Source of the DNA: Sitta carolinensis
Taxonomy: Eukaryota; Chordata; Aves; Passeriformes; Sittidae
Direction of reading: 5' to 3'
Length of the DNA: 64,000 nucleotides
Assembly (NCBI GenBank): GCA_032173965.1
Contig: CM063283.1
Coordinates: 108,896,108-108,960,107, forward strand
The notes beneath the pieces are model-generated. The model did not search any database, was not told the DNA's origin, and saw only the letters and a list, made by a program, of their open reading frames with translations. Below are positions 1-27,044 of this stretch, piece by piece. The position numbers were made by a program, and so were the translations under genes. Within the stretch, counting starts at the first letter, position 1, and each line of letters opens with the position of its first letter.

Positions 1-2959
1 AATTATTCAGAAGTCACCTCAGTTCTGTTGGTCAATGATGTGCTTCCCGTTGTGCAGATATTTTGATTTATATGTGCCTATTTGACATAATGGGCAGCAG
101 TTTCCTTGGTAAGAGTTATGACTATCTCTGAGCTCATTAGAGGTAGAGAAGAAATCAGACTGAGAGACAAGTTTATTAAGGAAATGAATAAGCTTTACGT
201 AAAAAAAGCAGACTTTTTATGGTGCCTGCTTTAGCTCATCCTCTTGTCAATTTAGCTTATAAAACCCGGTAACTCTTTACTATGGTCAGGAAATATATAT
301 ATATATATTCTGTAGTTTTCAGAAATCCTTTTCTACCAAGTATTTTAAAGCGTGAGATTGAGTTCTAACAGCCTTCATTAAAGTTGTTGAATACTATCTG
401 CAGTGGGAGAGAATGGGCTCAGATCTCTTTGCATCTAGGATTTCAGATTTGCAGATTTGCAAAGCACCCCTGGAAGCTCTGGCAGCATTTCCAAGTAGTT
501 CTTTAAGTAACAGCACTCTGAAATAATTTCCTTATAGACAAGAATAAAAATGGAACAAATACTGGTTAGTCTGTGCATTAACCTTTCCTAGTGGCTCTAG
601 TGCTCAGTTTTACGAGTATACCAGCCCAATGTGGCTCAGGTTGCAACACCTCATCTTCTGCGTTGTCTTTTCAAAATCAACTGAGTAACCTCCATGAAGT
701 TTCTGAGGTAGGTAGTGATGTTTTCTTTTAGAGGTGAGTGGCACAGCATTGTTCTTGACCAAACCATATAAAAAGAAAACCAGCGCTAAAACACATGGAA
801 GAATTTGGTTTTAGTGATGAGATTAAGAATGTCCATCTGGCAGTGGCCAGGAGTCTAAACTAGGCTACCATTTCCATGCAAAAATCTTACCACTCTGAGA
901 CATCGAGTAACCTAGTGTACTTTTATTAGGTAAATGGAAGCAGAGGTTAATGAACATTTATTGGACCAACTTAACCCCTTGAAATCACAGGCATCAGTCA
1001 GACTGAGAGGCAGCATACTGGTAAGATCAAGTTTTCTTTACAAATCTATGAGCCCCTGTACAAAAATAAAGTATAAAAGGGGCAAACAGAAACATTTGTT
1101 TCTTCCCAATCCCAGGGCTGCTTCTGAGGTCACATTCAGCATAAATTTAGAGAAGTCCATGAGGTGCTCTAAATTATGCAGTGATATATTTACAGTACCA
1201 GGAGGACCTTTCTCCACTTGGAGATTGAAAAAAAAAATTAAAAAAACTGTAACATCAGCTTTGCACCTGCACGAGCCTTCCCTATGCAGGTGAAGCTTCC
1301 AGCTCAGTTTCTGCAGCCTTTTACCCTTTATGTACCACACAAACAACAGAGACACTTCAGAAGGGTTTGAGCAGGGTGGGAGGACTGGACAGACTGAGAA
1401 GTCCTGGGCTTGCTGTCTGGGACTGTGCTGAAATCTGCCCATGGAGCTCACTCTGTGCTGCGGATCTGCTGAACCTAAAGCCTAGGCGGGGTTTCCAATT
1501 TAATCTTTTGCTACTGAAGGTTCCTACAAGGAAAACAGACCGTGGTAAAGAGGAGGCAGGACAGGATGCTGACTATGTGCTTTACAGTTTCTGTCTCTTG
1601 ATAAAAGGTTATACAGTGAGAATAAAAGAAACAAAGCTCTCCAGGTCAATCTTTCTCCTATGCAGCATTAACTGAATGCTACTTCCACTTAAGAGAAGAA
1701 AAGGTTATTAGTTACATCAAATCACTACTTATTGTCATCTACATAAGGCAGAAGCACCCTCATGGGCCTTGTGAGATTTCTTTCCTTACGAGCTGGATAC
1801 ACAGAAACTCCAAGAAATTCACATTGACAGAGTCAAAAGTTAAAACATTTATGATGGACTATACTCGAATAGTCAAAATTACTTTACCTGTTTAATGCCA
1901 TAAACATTTGAGATGAAAAATGTGTCACTGAAGTCAGACACCAATGCTCACCAGAGAAGTTTGTATTTCTAACATCAGAAACACTCCACTGCTGGATTTT
2001 CAGTAGGTCTTCCCATCTTTGTGCTTTGCTGGGAAAAGAGGTAGTTCTGAGAGTGAATGAACCTGTCACTTCCATGAGCTCAGCCAGCGTGGACTCACCA
2101 CTGCCACAGCTGCCTACAGGACACCAGCTACAGTTCACCCAGGACTAAAGGACACAACCACTGGAAAAATTACCTCTTACTCACTAAACAGTTCACAGTT
2201 TGCACCATCCCTTCTTCTGGGGCTGAACCAGAAGAGATGAGCACCTACAACTACTCTGACAGTTCCCTCTGGTTTCCCTCCTGCACATGCGAGGCCCACG
2301 CTGACTCTCTCATCCATTACTTCCCACAAAACCACAAACTCCAGGGACTCAGGTACAGCTCTTGTTTAGGGATGCAGCCACAGGACTGTGATTCCAGCTG
2401 TGGCATTAAGGGCTGCAGCAGGTGGGGTAGTGATGGATGAATTTCCCTTCCACGGGCTGCAAGCCAGGCTGGGAATGCTGCAGGAAATAAACACCTTTGC
2501 CTGCCCTGGCTGGGTGGGAGGAGGCACAGCCAGACTGAGATTTCAGCTGCGGATTTTACAAGAATTGTAAACAGGTTTGACCACCCAGCCTGCACAAGGA
2601 GTAGGCAGGAGAAAATTAGCAACAGAATTACTCCTGTGAGAAAGATTCAACCTTGAGAACCCTCTTCTGATTGCATGTGCAACGGTCCCAAACAACTGGA
2701 ACAGCCCATAGACCAATTCCAGCTGCAAGTTCCACTCTGGGGAAAAATCCTGTATCACTGTATCATTTTAATATAAACACTAAAATTCATACTATACAAC
2801 AGCACAGCCAACCGAACTTTGAGGAGAAGTAATTTTAAGGAACAGTGTATTTCTGACACCTAAAAAGAGGTGGCAATGCCTGCTGCCTTTAACCATTTTC
2901 AGAGAAAATGCAAATCATGTGGGCCAGCGAGAGCATGAAGAAGGGAAATGAAGTGCCAG
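1..2959. other. 3' flank of CASK or distal 3' untranslated region; no gene seen
   Basis: Short open frames on both strands (up to about 137 codons) have no recognisable domains and overlap each other, as chance frames do. A short AT dinucleotide repeat lies at 293-308. The part 2220-2560 is richer in G and C, without known content. Further AATAAA hexamers in the CASK sense are present (for example near 173-178 and 955-961), so a long 3' untranslated region could reach into this part. Confidence 0.7.
293..308 (+). repeat. Short (AT)n microsatellite
   Basis: Eight AT units in AT-rich DNA. Confidence 0.85.
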
Positions 2960-3551
2960 GTCAATCCATGGTTACACTTTCTTAGTTGGTTCTGCTCTAA
3001 TTTCAACTTCGTGGAAGGAAGCCTGTGCTGATCCAGAAGGAGCAGAGCCCCTGGGACAGACTGCAGGCTGTGCCCCTACAAAGGCTTTCCTTACAGACTT
3101 TAAGACACTTTTCCTCACTGCACGAGTCACTGATTTGCTCTTGAAACTCCCTGTGATGAAATGAAGGACCCAAAAGCATTTAATTGTTGAACACATAAAA
3201 GGAAGTATATTTAAAATAAAAAAAATTGGTCAGACTGTAGAGTCAATTACCATTTTTAAAGGAATTTACAGGGCTGTTGTAGATGAGTCTTTTGGAATAG
3301 TCAGTTTATCGCAATGTCTAAACTGGTTTCTTCATTGCACAGTATTTTCTTTTAAAATGTGTGCATCTTTAAACAATTACATACATATTAAAAATCAGCA
3401 TTTCTTTGCTTCAACTTAATTAAAACGTTAATACTCTCAGACAACACAGATCTGAAATGGTGAAACCAGTAATTGCCCCCTCCCACCTTACAACAAATTA
3501 AATTGAGACAAAATTACAAACACATTTCACTACATGATTATTATTAATAAA

Positions 3552-3589
3552 AATCAGTTTTTCTTTTTTTTTTTTCTTTTTTTTTATAA
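3552..3589 (+). repeat. T-rich tract in the CASK 3' region
   Basis: Two long T-runs split by a C. In the gene sense it is A-rich. Confidence 0.85.
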
Positions 3590-3649
3590 AGTTGCCCAAA
3601 ATGCAAGGGATGTGCATAGGTTTACAACTCAGTCAGAATAATATTTTGC

Positions 3650-3655
3650 TTTATT
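3650..3655 (-). promoter_or_regulatory. Candidate poly(A) signal (AATAAA), distal
   Basis: AATAAA in the gene sense about 800 nt after the stop, followed within 30 nt by a sequence with GACTGAGTTGT that could serve as a GU-containing downstream element. A genomic A-rich tract (minus strand of 3552-3590) lies close behind and could also cause false oligo-dT priming in cDNA data. Confidence 0.4.
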
Positions 3656-4195
3656 CCCTTGGGTACGTGTTCCCATGAACGGAATGTACTTTGCTGTAGA
3701 TTACAGGTTTTATCAACACAGATACACCAACGGCATGAACGCTTGCGACTGTCCACATGCATTAAGAGTCAAGACCCAATTTCAAATTTCTAAAACTTTT
3801 ACAGAGTTCTTCAAAGAGACAGTATCACATTATCTGCATGTTACACAAAAGTACTTAAAAATACTATCCTAGGAGAGAAAAAAAACAAAAAAAAAAGCGC
3901 GAAAAAAGAAAGGCCTTTAAAATTTATGAATTTGTTTCGTAACCACTAGACTAATTACTTCAAATAAATAAAGGAGAGCAAAGTATTCCAATCCATAAAA
4001 TCAGACTCTAAAAAGAATGTAGTGTTCCACCCCCAAGTTAAGGTAACAGAATCATATTATTATTACTATTAAAATAGATTATAGAAAGCAGCATCTATTT
4101 TGTGCAGTTTTTAGGGGCCCTTGAAATAAAAAGCTACGATTTCCAAAAATATAACATTCCAAAGGACAGAATAGTACATATATTTAAAGATATAT

Positions 4196-4201
4196 TTTAT
4201 T
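4196..4201 (-). promoter_or_regulatory. Candidate poly(A) signal (AATAAA), proximal
   Basis: AATAAA in the gene sense about 250 nt after the stop codon. Its use would give a short 3' untranslated region. The following sequence is AU-rich rather than clearly GU-rich. Confidence 0.35.
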
Positions 4202-4451
4202 AAAGTTTAGGAGAAATTATTAAAAAAAAAAGATACTGTCTCTTTAAATCAGTGTTTCATCTTTTTTTCCCCTCCTCCTATCTATTCGGACATGACAATA
4301 ATTATATTTTAGGTCACACTACATCTAGGTAGTCTCTAGGGGCCAAGACCTGTTGACACAAGGTCAATAACAAAGAGGTTTTCCATGTATGAGGTGGTTC
4401 CCAGTAATGACAGATTTTTTGTTTTGTCTCCTCAATTCTCTCATCCCTGGT

Positions 4452-4628
4452 CTAGTAGACCCAGGAGACCGGGACCCACTGGGAGGCCGTACACACGAGC
4501 TCGATGGCTTCCTCCAGGTGCCTGATGGTTTCATCAATCTCATTGTTGATAATTGTTAGGTCAAAGTAGTGTGCATATGTTCTCTGTAGGATTTCGGACT
4601 CCTTCTGCAGGCGCTGAAGGGATTCATC
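4452..4628 (-). CDS. CASK: CASK terminal coding exon with stop (residues 869-926)
   Basis: After GCTGAACAG the exon reads [40 protein letters not shown] and [18 protein letters not shown], then TAG (4454-4452). Fifty-eight codons plus stop make 177 nt. It forms the last helices and strands of the guanylate-kinase-like domain and ends with WVPVSWVY, the CASK C-terminus. Compared with human as remembered, ESD is ESE, EEAVEL is EEAIEL and CTAPQ is CTASQ. The open frame extends upstream of the acceptor into the intron, so the start was set by the AG and by phase. Confidence 0.98.
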   Translation of the reverse strand, partial: DESLQRLQKESEILQRTYAHYFDLTIINNEIDETIRHLEEAIELVCTASQWVPVSWVY

Positions 4629-12281
<7,653 letters not shown>

Positions 12282-12431
12282 TTACAAGCATGTTTTAGGA
12301 CATTTATAAGCAATATTAAGGTTATATATGCTTCTTTTTTCCATTTGTTTATCAATACTTATTCACTGAATGATGACATGTCAAACCACATATGGAGCAA
12401 TGAAGTATGAGGCAGTTAGAATGACAGGCAC

Positions 12432-12479
12432 TGGGAAAAGCAGGAGTTTGAGGGATAAGTTTTGGGAAAAGCAGGAGTT
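12432..12479 (+). repeat. 17-mer direct repeat with 31-nt period
   Basis: tgggaaaagcaggagtt is at 12432-12448 and again at 12463-12479. It is a local duplication without coding content. Confidence 0.85.
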
Positions 12480-12759
12480 AAGTCCCTAGGGTCTACCAAA
12501 CTTAGGATACTCATATTTCTCCTAAATCCTCTTCTGTCCTAAAAACATTTCTGCATTTTCCTTTTTTTTTTTTTAATTTAAGTTTTTATGAGTGAGAAAA
12601 GGATAAGTCTAAAAAGCAGTTTAAAAACTTGATTACCTGTGGTCAAGAGAGGTGAAAGCTACTTAGGAATAATGTATTTTTTCACTATTGCTTCTACAGA
12701 CTTATGTGGTAAAAGAAGCACAGACTACTGATCTTTAGAATTAGCTGCCACTGTATGTG

Positions 12760-12780
12760 ACCTGATCTTTTTGATCAGGT
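12760..12780. other. Small perfect hairpin, 8-bp stem and 5-nt loop
   Basis: acctgatc, loop ttttt, gatcaggt. It is a perfect inverted repeat with a loop of five T. No role is evident; it is short enough to be chance in 64 kb. Confidence 0.7.
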
Positions 12781-13724
12781 TTTCAGTATGCAGGTAATTT
12801 CTTCATAAAATATTCTCCCAAACTCCTCACCCAATTTAAGGCCCATCTGAAAAGCTACCTACTACACCATGGTTTTGTAAAGGAATGCAGAAAATGCATC
12901 TTTTTAGTCTTATAAAATCAGTGAAACAATTTCAGTGCTTCCACAGAGCAGGAACCTAATGCAGGCATCCTAAGGCATGTTCATCATGGTACAGGTGAGT
13001 CCATTAAAAAGCATCTGCAGATAAAATAATAAGTTTCTGTGAAGAAAATTAAATGAGTGTCACTTCTGAGCCAAGTATGGCATTTCTGAGGTCAGTCTGA
13101 AACAGAGTGGACAGGTAGGGATGGGATGCTCTCATTTTGCTGTGCTTAGCTTGAGGAAAAAGGATGCATCTCCAAGACATCATGTAATGGGATCTGCAAT
13201 TCCTGCAGGGTATTGGTAGAGATTGTCACGAAGGGAAAACACCTCTGTGCTCTTTGTATTAACCCACTGGTAAGCAGTGAAATTAGATGTGTTTTCTTTT
13301 ACTTAGTGTCACCTCTGGAAACTTGAAGCTATTTTAGTGTAATACCAGTCCTTAAGGCTTGGCTGTGTGAAGAAATTAAAAGACTAAAGGTTTCCTCTAA
13401 ATCAAGCTCATATTTCTTCTCATGGGAACTATACACAGTTAAAGATGAGATACCTTTCATCCTTCAGTCTAAATTAACAAACATTGGGGGTAGAGAGCAG
13501 TATGTCTAACAAGAAGTTTTGTGAAAAACAAGGAACATTTGATGCAAAAGTGGGATTACTTTCCACCCTGCCCTCTGAAAAAGCAAAAGAAACACACCCA
13601 GTCCTACACAGCTCCCACCTTTAGGGCAGGATTTGTCTCAGCTGAGCTGAACACAGGCAGTAGAACAAGGGGGGTGTTGTCAAGGAGGACACAAACAATT
13701 CTGCAGACTCTAACGCTAAGGCTA

Positions 13725-20279
<6,555 letters not shown>

Positions 20280-23071
20280 CTACAAAAAAAAGAGTTTATA
20301 AGAGACACTGCAATATCATTACTGGTATAGTATTCAGAGTAACAGGTGAAAATCTGATCTGTGAATGCAGCTACACATATTGGTTGCAACAAGCAAAGAA
20401 AGAAACAAAAAAGGAAGGTGCCAAAGTGTAAGTGATAGTTGAAAATGAAAATGCCCCCTCCAGCAAATGATGGAGACATATGATGTTATTCCAACACCTC
20501 ATGGTTTCTACATTCTATAGAATCTGAACAGCAAAAATGTAATAAACTCATAGAGTCCCTCAAGCAGTTATTAACTATCACAAATCATAACAGAATGCAA
20601 GCCAGCACCTTACAACTCAATCTGTAATTCAACTAATTCAAGTCCCATGGTATGTTTTAAAATTTTCTGTGACTGGAAATTTTACTGGGCAGTATAAATG
20701 ATTTTGGCTTTATTAGTGATCTTTAGAATGAGAACTTCTAAGATTTAAGATATTATAAAAATCTCTTTTAGGAAGTCCTGTACTGTACCCATCACAGAGC
20801 TACTCAGGAGGAATGTGGAAATTCTCTGTATGGGTTTTTCAGTAAAAGTCTGCTTCTGTGTAAATAAAACTCATGATTTGAGCAAGTTATTCTCTAAGGA
20901 ACATGAACTGAAAGAATCCAGACTCTGACTTCACAATTTAAAAGATTATACCAATCTTTTCCTTGTGTGTTACTGAGGTCTCAACCCTAGAAAATAAAAA
21001 TCAAAGTGATCTCCAGCTTTGGTTGCTAACTAGAGCCCCGATGCACACAAGAATCCTAAAATCAAAATTAAGTGTCATGTCCAAAATGGATAATTCTTTC
21101 AGTCCATGAACTTCAAACATCACCCTACAGCATCTCAGACAGCCTTGTATACATACACTGCTGCTTTTCTTACTAAAAATTTTCTTACTTTTAAATCTTA
21201 CTAGATTTAAAAATCCCCAACAACTATACTGCAAAGTAATATCCTTCTTAGAAGCTGTAACAATCACTTTTCAACTCTGCTCAAATTGTGCTCCAATAAT
21301 AGCTGTAACTATGCAGCGTTAGCACTATTCATGGCACTTTAAAAAGTAATCCAATCTGCACCTCAACATATGAATAAATTAACTTAAAATGGCTAATCAC
21401 TTTTATCTTGTATCTAATGTATTTTTATTGGTTTGCAGTGAGAACATCAGATGACAATACCAATATAGAACTCAGCTTTTAATACATTAAATCTGACCCT
21501 TACTCTGCTGAGCATTGAGTTTAAAAAAGCAACCCAACTTCTTTTAATTACTTGAGAAATAGGATATTTTGAAACCAATTATGTTTACTTAGTAATTTGT
21601 TTTTCAGGAAGTATTCAATATTGAGTCAATTCCTTATTTTGCTTGAAGCTTGATTCACATAGGTCTAGAAACATCAGCAGTATTTTTACTACCTAGAAAC
21701 TTCTCCCTGCTCCAGTTAGAGCCATTATCCACCATATATTGGCAGCTCATGGAACATTACAGATTTCCTTACACATAAAAATAAATCTATTAGTCAAGCC
21801 CTCACTGTTTTCCAGGATGACAGTAAGCTAGTTCAATAGGGAAAAACAGGTAAAAGTTGATAAAAATCAGGTAATTATAAATGGTGAGAGTAAGAGAAAC
21901 ACCATTATTTTGATATTGCCTTGAACAAAGTTTCTTCTCCTTGGAGAAAAAACCTTGTAAGAAGCAAATGAAAACCTAATATAAATGTCTGGAAGGTGTT
22001 TCATGGAGCCTTTCCAGGTTTACATTCAGGCAGCTTCAGAAGAAAATGGGAAGTTGAAAGAACCACAGAGAGCTTTAAAAATGGGAAGCAAAGTGGGAGC
22101 AAACCATCCTGGTAATAGAAGTTCCAGCCAACTCAACCAGAAGGCAGAATAAAAAGATTCTCAAAGACAAGAGTTAATGTGGCTGACGACTTCTTGAATG
22201 GAATTGCAAGAGCTATTACAAAAATTCCTGTCAGAGAAGGAAGCTAGTGATTTACATGGTTAAAAACTCTGAGGTAGATTCTGGAAAGATTATCAATAAC
22301 TGGGGCAGTTACTGGAGATGAATCACATATCACTTGACAGTATGTGTTCATTTGGAGGCTGCAGTAAAAGAACAAAAATTCTTAAGATTGCAAAGAGAAA
22401 GATAGGGAATCCTCTGAGGACCCCCACGTGCTTTTCTGGATTTTCTGGAGGGAAGATCTTTGGTGTGGGTTGACTTGTACAACCACCAGGTCAAGGTAAC
22501 AAAGTTAAGGGAGGTAACTGAATATGGGACTTGGGACTGAAATTTTAAGAGACCACCTTCAGATTTATCAAACCTTAACAGAAACTGTTCTTAATGCTTT
22601 CCTTTGAAAAGCTTTGTTAATGTTAACAATTAGTCTCAGATAAACTCAGGCTTTACAATCTTTTTCAGCACAGTATTTTAGTGTTTTAGACACCTGCCCT
22701 ATTCGTCACCATTCCAGCTACAATAGAAATTTGAGCTTTCCTGTAAGATTAAAACCTGAACAGGTCACTGCACAACAGGAAGTCTATTAATGCATTCTGA
22801 ACTAAATCAGCAATTCCAGTTAAACTCAAAATGACTTTGTAACTCTCACGCACGTGGACACATGAAAAAAAAAACCAACAAAACTATTTCAAATTAGCCA
22901 CAAACAAATGAGTTAAAAAGAAAAATGAAAAAAAATGGAACAAATTTTCCAAGCTTAAATGCTTTAAATGTTTTAGTCCAGCACATACAGAATATGAGGG
23001 GGGGAAAGGTAAGCAGGGATGTTTGCTAGCAGCTAAGTTTACAAAAATTCCCATGGAGGATATCTATTCAC
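20280..23071 (-). other. CASK: CASK intron, 2.8 kb
   Basis: Bounded by GTGAAT and TTGTAG. No gene or identifiable repeat. The stretch 22400-22560 is slightly richer in G and C, with no recognised content. Confidence 0.85.
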
Positions 23072-23107
23072 CTGTCGTCCTTTTGGTTGTGTTGTCGATG
23101 GCAAGTC
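23072..23107 (-). CDS. CASK: CASK 36-nt cassette exon B (residues 603-614)
   Basis: The exon encodes DLPSTTQPKGRQ, with a TTCTGCAG acceptor and CAG|GTGAAT donor; phase 0 at both ends. It completes the linker just before the SH3 domain. Human isoforms lacking residues 603-614 are recalled and match this exon. It is too short for open-frame detection and was located from the expected peptide. Confidence 0.96.
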
Positions 23108-24492
23108 CTGCAGAATAAAGTCAACCCAGGAGAAGAAATTTTCATTTTACTTTTTAAGGGTACATAACACTGTTTGTTAGTGATTCATTCTACATTACAG
23201 TAAAATGGTAAGTTAGACAAAAGTATAAAGCATTGACCCATGTTTAGAAATAACTTTTTTTCTTAAAGAAAAGTCAAACCCAGGCTGTTTAGCAGCAAGC
23301 TGAAGAAAGCAGGTAAAAAGTTTAAGCAGATAGAGAATGTGCTTTTTAATAAATAATTCAGCATCTTCAACACAAAAGCACCACCAAGTGAAAGAGGCTC
23401 TTTATGTGAATGCCTTTTCCACTTAAGTATCAAGTTTTGCTTTTAAAAGAGAGGCTATTATAAATACTAAAACCCCTATGATTAAAAATGTATAACGTGA
23501 TCAATTGTGCTGAGAATCAAGATTACAACTACTTTCATGTTATAAATTTAATTCACAAAAATGTATTAAATTTTTCATTCACACAATTGTTTTTCATTCT
23601 ACTAATTAATAAGCACTTTATCTTGTGGCAAATAATGTCTAAGTTGCAATTTTTATTAATAGTTAGAGAAATAGTTACTTGGTTTTGGGTTTTTTTTTGT
23701 TTGTTTGTTTTTAGTTAGTCCCATGAACTCATGATACTGACTGCACTCACTGAAGAAACTTGTGTGTAGTTACTACATTGGCCCAAACAACAACAAATGA
23801 TAAACAACACGAATTTTAACATCAATGTACTTTAGGAAGAACAGGAGATCGACAGCACCTTTCTACCTGGATACATACAAAACAGAAGTACTTTGTGTTA
23901 AAGATGTGATGGTAATAGCTTGGTTTGTAGTGCAGTTTAAAGCCACTTCCTTTTGCTTTCCATACCCAGGCAAGGCTCATGTTTCACACAGTATGTGCAC
24001 GTACCACGACAGCAGAGAGCACACCAATTCCTTAACTCAGATAGCGGAAACCAGTACACGTTCCAGAGGGCTCTCAGAACACAAAACTTAAAAAAAAAAG
24101 AATCTAAAATGTCTTGGGATACCAACTGCACAGTCACTCTTCCTTCAAACTCTGCTTACAAAGTTCAGGATGGAAATAAAAGCGTCCACTTTAAAACTCT
24201 GCTCAGTTTTGAGGAAAGTGCTGACAATGATTTAAGGATGACTGAAGTGTCACAGTACAGTTATTAACATTTAATTCACTGTATGGCTTTTAATGAGAAG
24301 AATATGTTGGAAAAAACCCTTTAAAAAAAAAAAAAAGGAAAAAAAAAGAAAACGGGGAGTTACATATGCAATAACCTGGGTTCTCTCAGTAGGACAAAAT
24401 CTTCCACTGACCACACGATAAGTATAACAGTAATGGCAGATGAGCACCAACAAAACTTTGACACTTTCTCTGTGTGGAACTGGAAATCTTAC
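23108..24492 (-). other. CASK: CASK intron between the two cassette exons, 1.4 kb
   Basis: Bounded by GTAAGA and CTGCAG. It holds A-runs near 24322-24349 and a T/G-rich run at 23688-23712. Open frames here are short and carry no recognisable domain. Confidence 0.85.
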
Positions 24493-24561
24493 CGAAACAG
24501 AATTGTTAGTGCTGCTATGACCATTAGCGGGGGACTGTCTGGATGTAGAGGGGGAATCTCT
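24493..24561 (-). CDS. CASK: CASK cassette exon A in PDZ-SH3 linker (residues 580-602)
   Basis: The exon reads RDSPSTSRQSPANGHSSTNN and SVS, with a TTATTTCAG acceptor and TCG|GTAAGA donor; 69 nt, phase 0 at both ends, so its removal leaves the frame intact. It is rich in serine, threonine and asparagine and likely disordered. Human isoforms lacking residues 580-602 are recalled, exactly this exon. Serines followed by proline are potential phosphorylation sites, by inference only. Confidence 0.96.
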
Positions 24562-27012
24562 CTGAAATAAGACACAAGGTTCATTAACAACACAACACTA
24601 TCACAGGAACACAGATATATTTCAAAGAACAGTTACATCCACAGTCTTATAACCATTTGCTTAGCTGCTTCATTTGTGAAAGCTTCCACACTACAAACTC
24701 CGTAAATCTGAAAAGCTTTTCCATAGCTTAAGATTCAAGTTTGACACTTTGGTTTATCTGAGGTAATGACTTTTTTTATGTTGCCTTCAGCTTTTTTATA
24801 ACTGGGACTTCTGAGATCTCATGTGGCTGACAATGTTAGCAGCCCTCAGCCATACACCAGTCCTGCTTGAAGTACCTGAAAGTTATACTCGGGACAGTAC
24901 TTGAACAGAATGAGGCCCATATCCTGTTTTATAGATGTTTCTGAGTATTTTTTCAGCTGTAGGGTGGTTGTCAGTGTTGATCAATCTCTACTCAGCAAGA
25001 TGCATCTCCCTGCAGTGCCTCAAAGACACTGAGGAGAAAGCTGGATTCCCTCCCCTCCCTTCTCATCCATTTTACAGCACAACGAGGGTTTTCCTCCAAC
25101 ATTCGTGTGGGCTTGGAAGTATCAAACCTTGCGAAAATACAGCACTTTTAAAAAGCCAATTCCCTGGAGCCAGACTACCAGTGTGGCCCTACACTTCAGT
25201 GCAGAGCAGCTGACACAGTGGGAAATTCTATGGGAAGGATAAGTGGAATTTCTCATTGGGTTTTTCAGAGCAATCTTTTTCACAAGCCATTTTGATTGTA
25301 TAGTGCTTAATTCCATGAGGTCAGATAATCGAGCCATCTCTTCTGGAAATAAAATAATCCTCTCGTACATTGTAAAAAAAAACAAAAAAAAAACCCCAAT
25401 GCCTTTTACCCTCAAAGGAATTCTGGAATATAATATTCCATGTCAAAGGTCATCTTAGGAATGCCTGGTCATTTTCTGTAACATCAAGGACAGCAGAGAA
25501 AAAGGGCTAAAACAGTTTTCTAGGCAAACAAAGTTAACCCTGCCATATTTTATCAATACAAATACTTTTTGTGAACAATTAAAAACCTGGAGCTCAACTG
25601 TTCATGCAACGTTAATCAGGGATTAATGCCACATACATAAGAACAAAACTTGCCTTCTGCAATTTTTTGTTTTTGCAATGTGTAACGGAGTGGGGGAAAT
25701 CGGCTCTAATTCTAACTACAAAATCACTCCAGCACAAGTTTAAAATATTCAAATGAGAGCAAATAAACCATTCATTATGGAAAAAAATAGTATTAAAAAA
25801 AAAAAAAAAGCTAAAGGAATAATTCCCTTTTTTTTTCTTTTGTGTATGGATTATCAGTATCACCTTTATCAAACTGTAACCAGGAGAGAAGAACTTTTTT
25901 TCAAAAAGGCAGTGACGTCCTTGCTTTATAAAGAGATTTTCTGCTTGCTCTGAAACTCTTGTCTCTACTATCTCCTTGCTTTCAAGAGGTTAGAAATCAA
26001 TTTTAACTTTTTTTTTTTAATATTATATTTTTCATATCACTGTTGTCAGTGATGGTTCAACAAGGGAGCAAGGGAAAGCTTTGGAAACTGATGCAAGCAC
26101 CCAAATCATTTGGAGAAAAACAAGTTACGAGAATGCCACTATTTCTGGACTGTCTTGAAGGATTCTGCCTTTGAAGGAAATTTTCTTGGTTTGAGAATGT
26201 TTTGATTTGTATTTCTCCAACAATTCTCAACACAAGACAGCATATTATTCAAAGCAAATGTTCATCATAACATACTGAGGAAAATATACATTTTCAGTGC
26301 TTTTGCTGATTTCAGTACTGTCAGAAATAATCGAACAAATTAGTCAAGAGATGTATTTTTATGCATGACTTTTACATAATTAGGCTGTTCTGTTCTGTCA
26401 CAATCTCAAAGGCATTTAGATTCTTAATTTTCAGGGACAGATCTTTTTTCAAAAAAATACCAGACTCAAAAGTTAGGAAAAAAACTGTACTATGAACAAT
26501 CTAATGAGACAAATCAATGATCACAGAGATCCTTGTAGAATAACAGGACTGGTTAGGACTGGCCTGGAAAACTTCAGTTTTGGTTGTGAGTTTGTTTCTC
26601 CAGTAAATCAGTAAAAGCCCTACTTTTCCTGGGAACTGGGGAAGAAAAACACTTGGAGGATCCCATGATTCTGAGTAATGTAGAAAGCTTATTATCATTA
26701 TATTTTAGCAAACTTGACTGTCTGGACTTCCCAGCCTTCTCTAGCCCCAAGACAAAAACCAACACAGAAATCATTGGGGTCATCACTATTCAGCTGAAGA
26801 ACCACAGAGCCTTAGAGGAAACAACCACAATTATTTCCAAATGATGGCAAACCCAGGTTCCTGTTGATTCCTTGTTTTTAGGTGTGGTTTATAAATGGTA
26901 AACCAATGTATTTGAGATGCAATCCTATATAGAAGAACTCAGTGATGTCTAATAAACAGGATCTGATCAAATTAGATACTGACAAAAGCAGCTGGATCAC
27001 CATCATTGCCAG

Positions 27013-27017
<5 letters not shown>

Positions 27018-27044
<27 letters not shown>
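27018..27044 (+). repeat. 27-nt poly-A run with CA-rich trailing sequence
   Basis: A pure run of 27 A bases is followed by about 50 bases of A interrupted by CC. It may be the tail of an old retroposed sequence on the plus strand, but nothing upstream is recognised as its body. In the CASK transcript it is a poly-U run. Confidence 0.9.

Larger units (their letters stand above)
2960..4451 (-). other. CASK: CASK 3' untranslated region (lower boundary uncertain)
   Basis: This AT-rich stretch follows the TAG. On the minus strand it contains AATAAA hexamers at 4196-4201 and 3650-3655, and a long T/A tract at 3552-3590. CASK transcripts in other vertebrates have long 3' untranslated regions, so it probably extends well past the first hexamer. 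The lower limit given is a guess from composition; it cannot be fixed without transcript data. Confidence 0.6.

Noticed and set aside
1038..1451. 137-residue minus-strand open frame downstream of CASK
   Set aside because: It overlaps other frames on the opposite strand, has no recognisable motif, and sits in the 3' flank. Considered as NYX, a neighbour of CASK in mammals, but there are no leucine-rich repeats.
12760..12780. Hairpin followed by T bases as a terminator or small RNA
   Set aside because: An eight-base-pair hairpin in a vertebrate intron is expected by chance, and rho-independent termination does not apply here.
22400..22560. Possible LTR or CR1 fragment
   Set aside because: A few words resemble repeat sequence, but no consecutive match to a family consensus could be followed.
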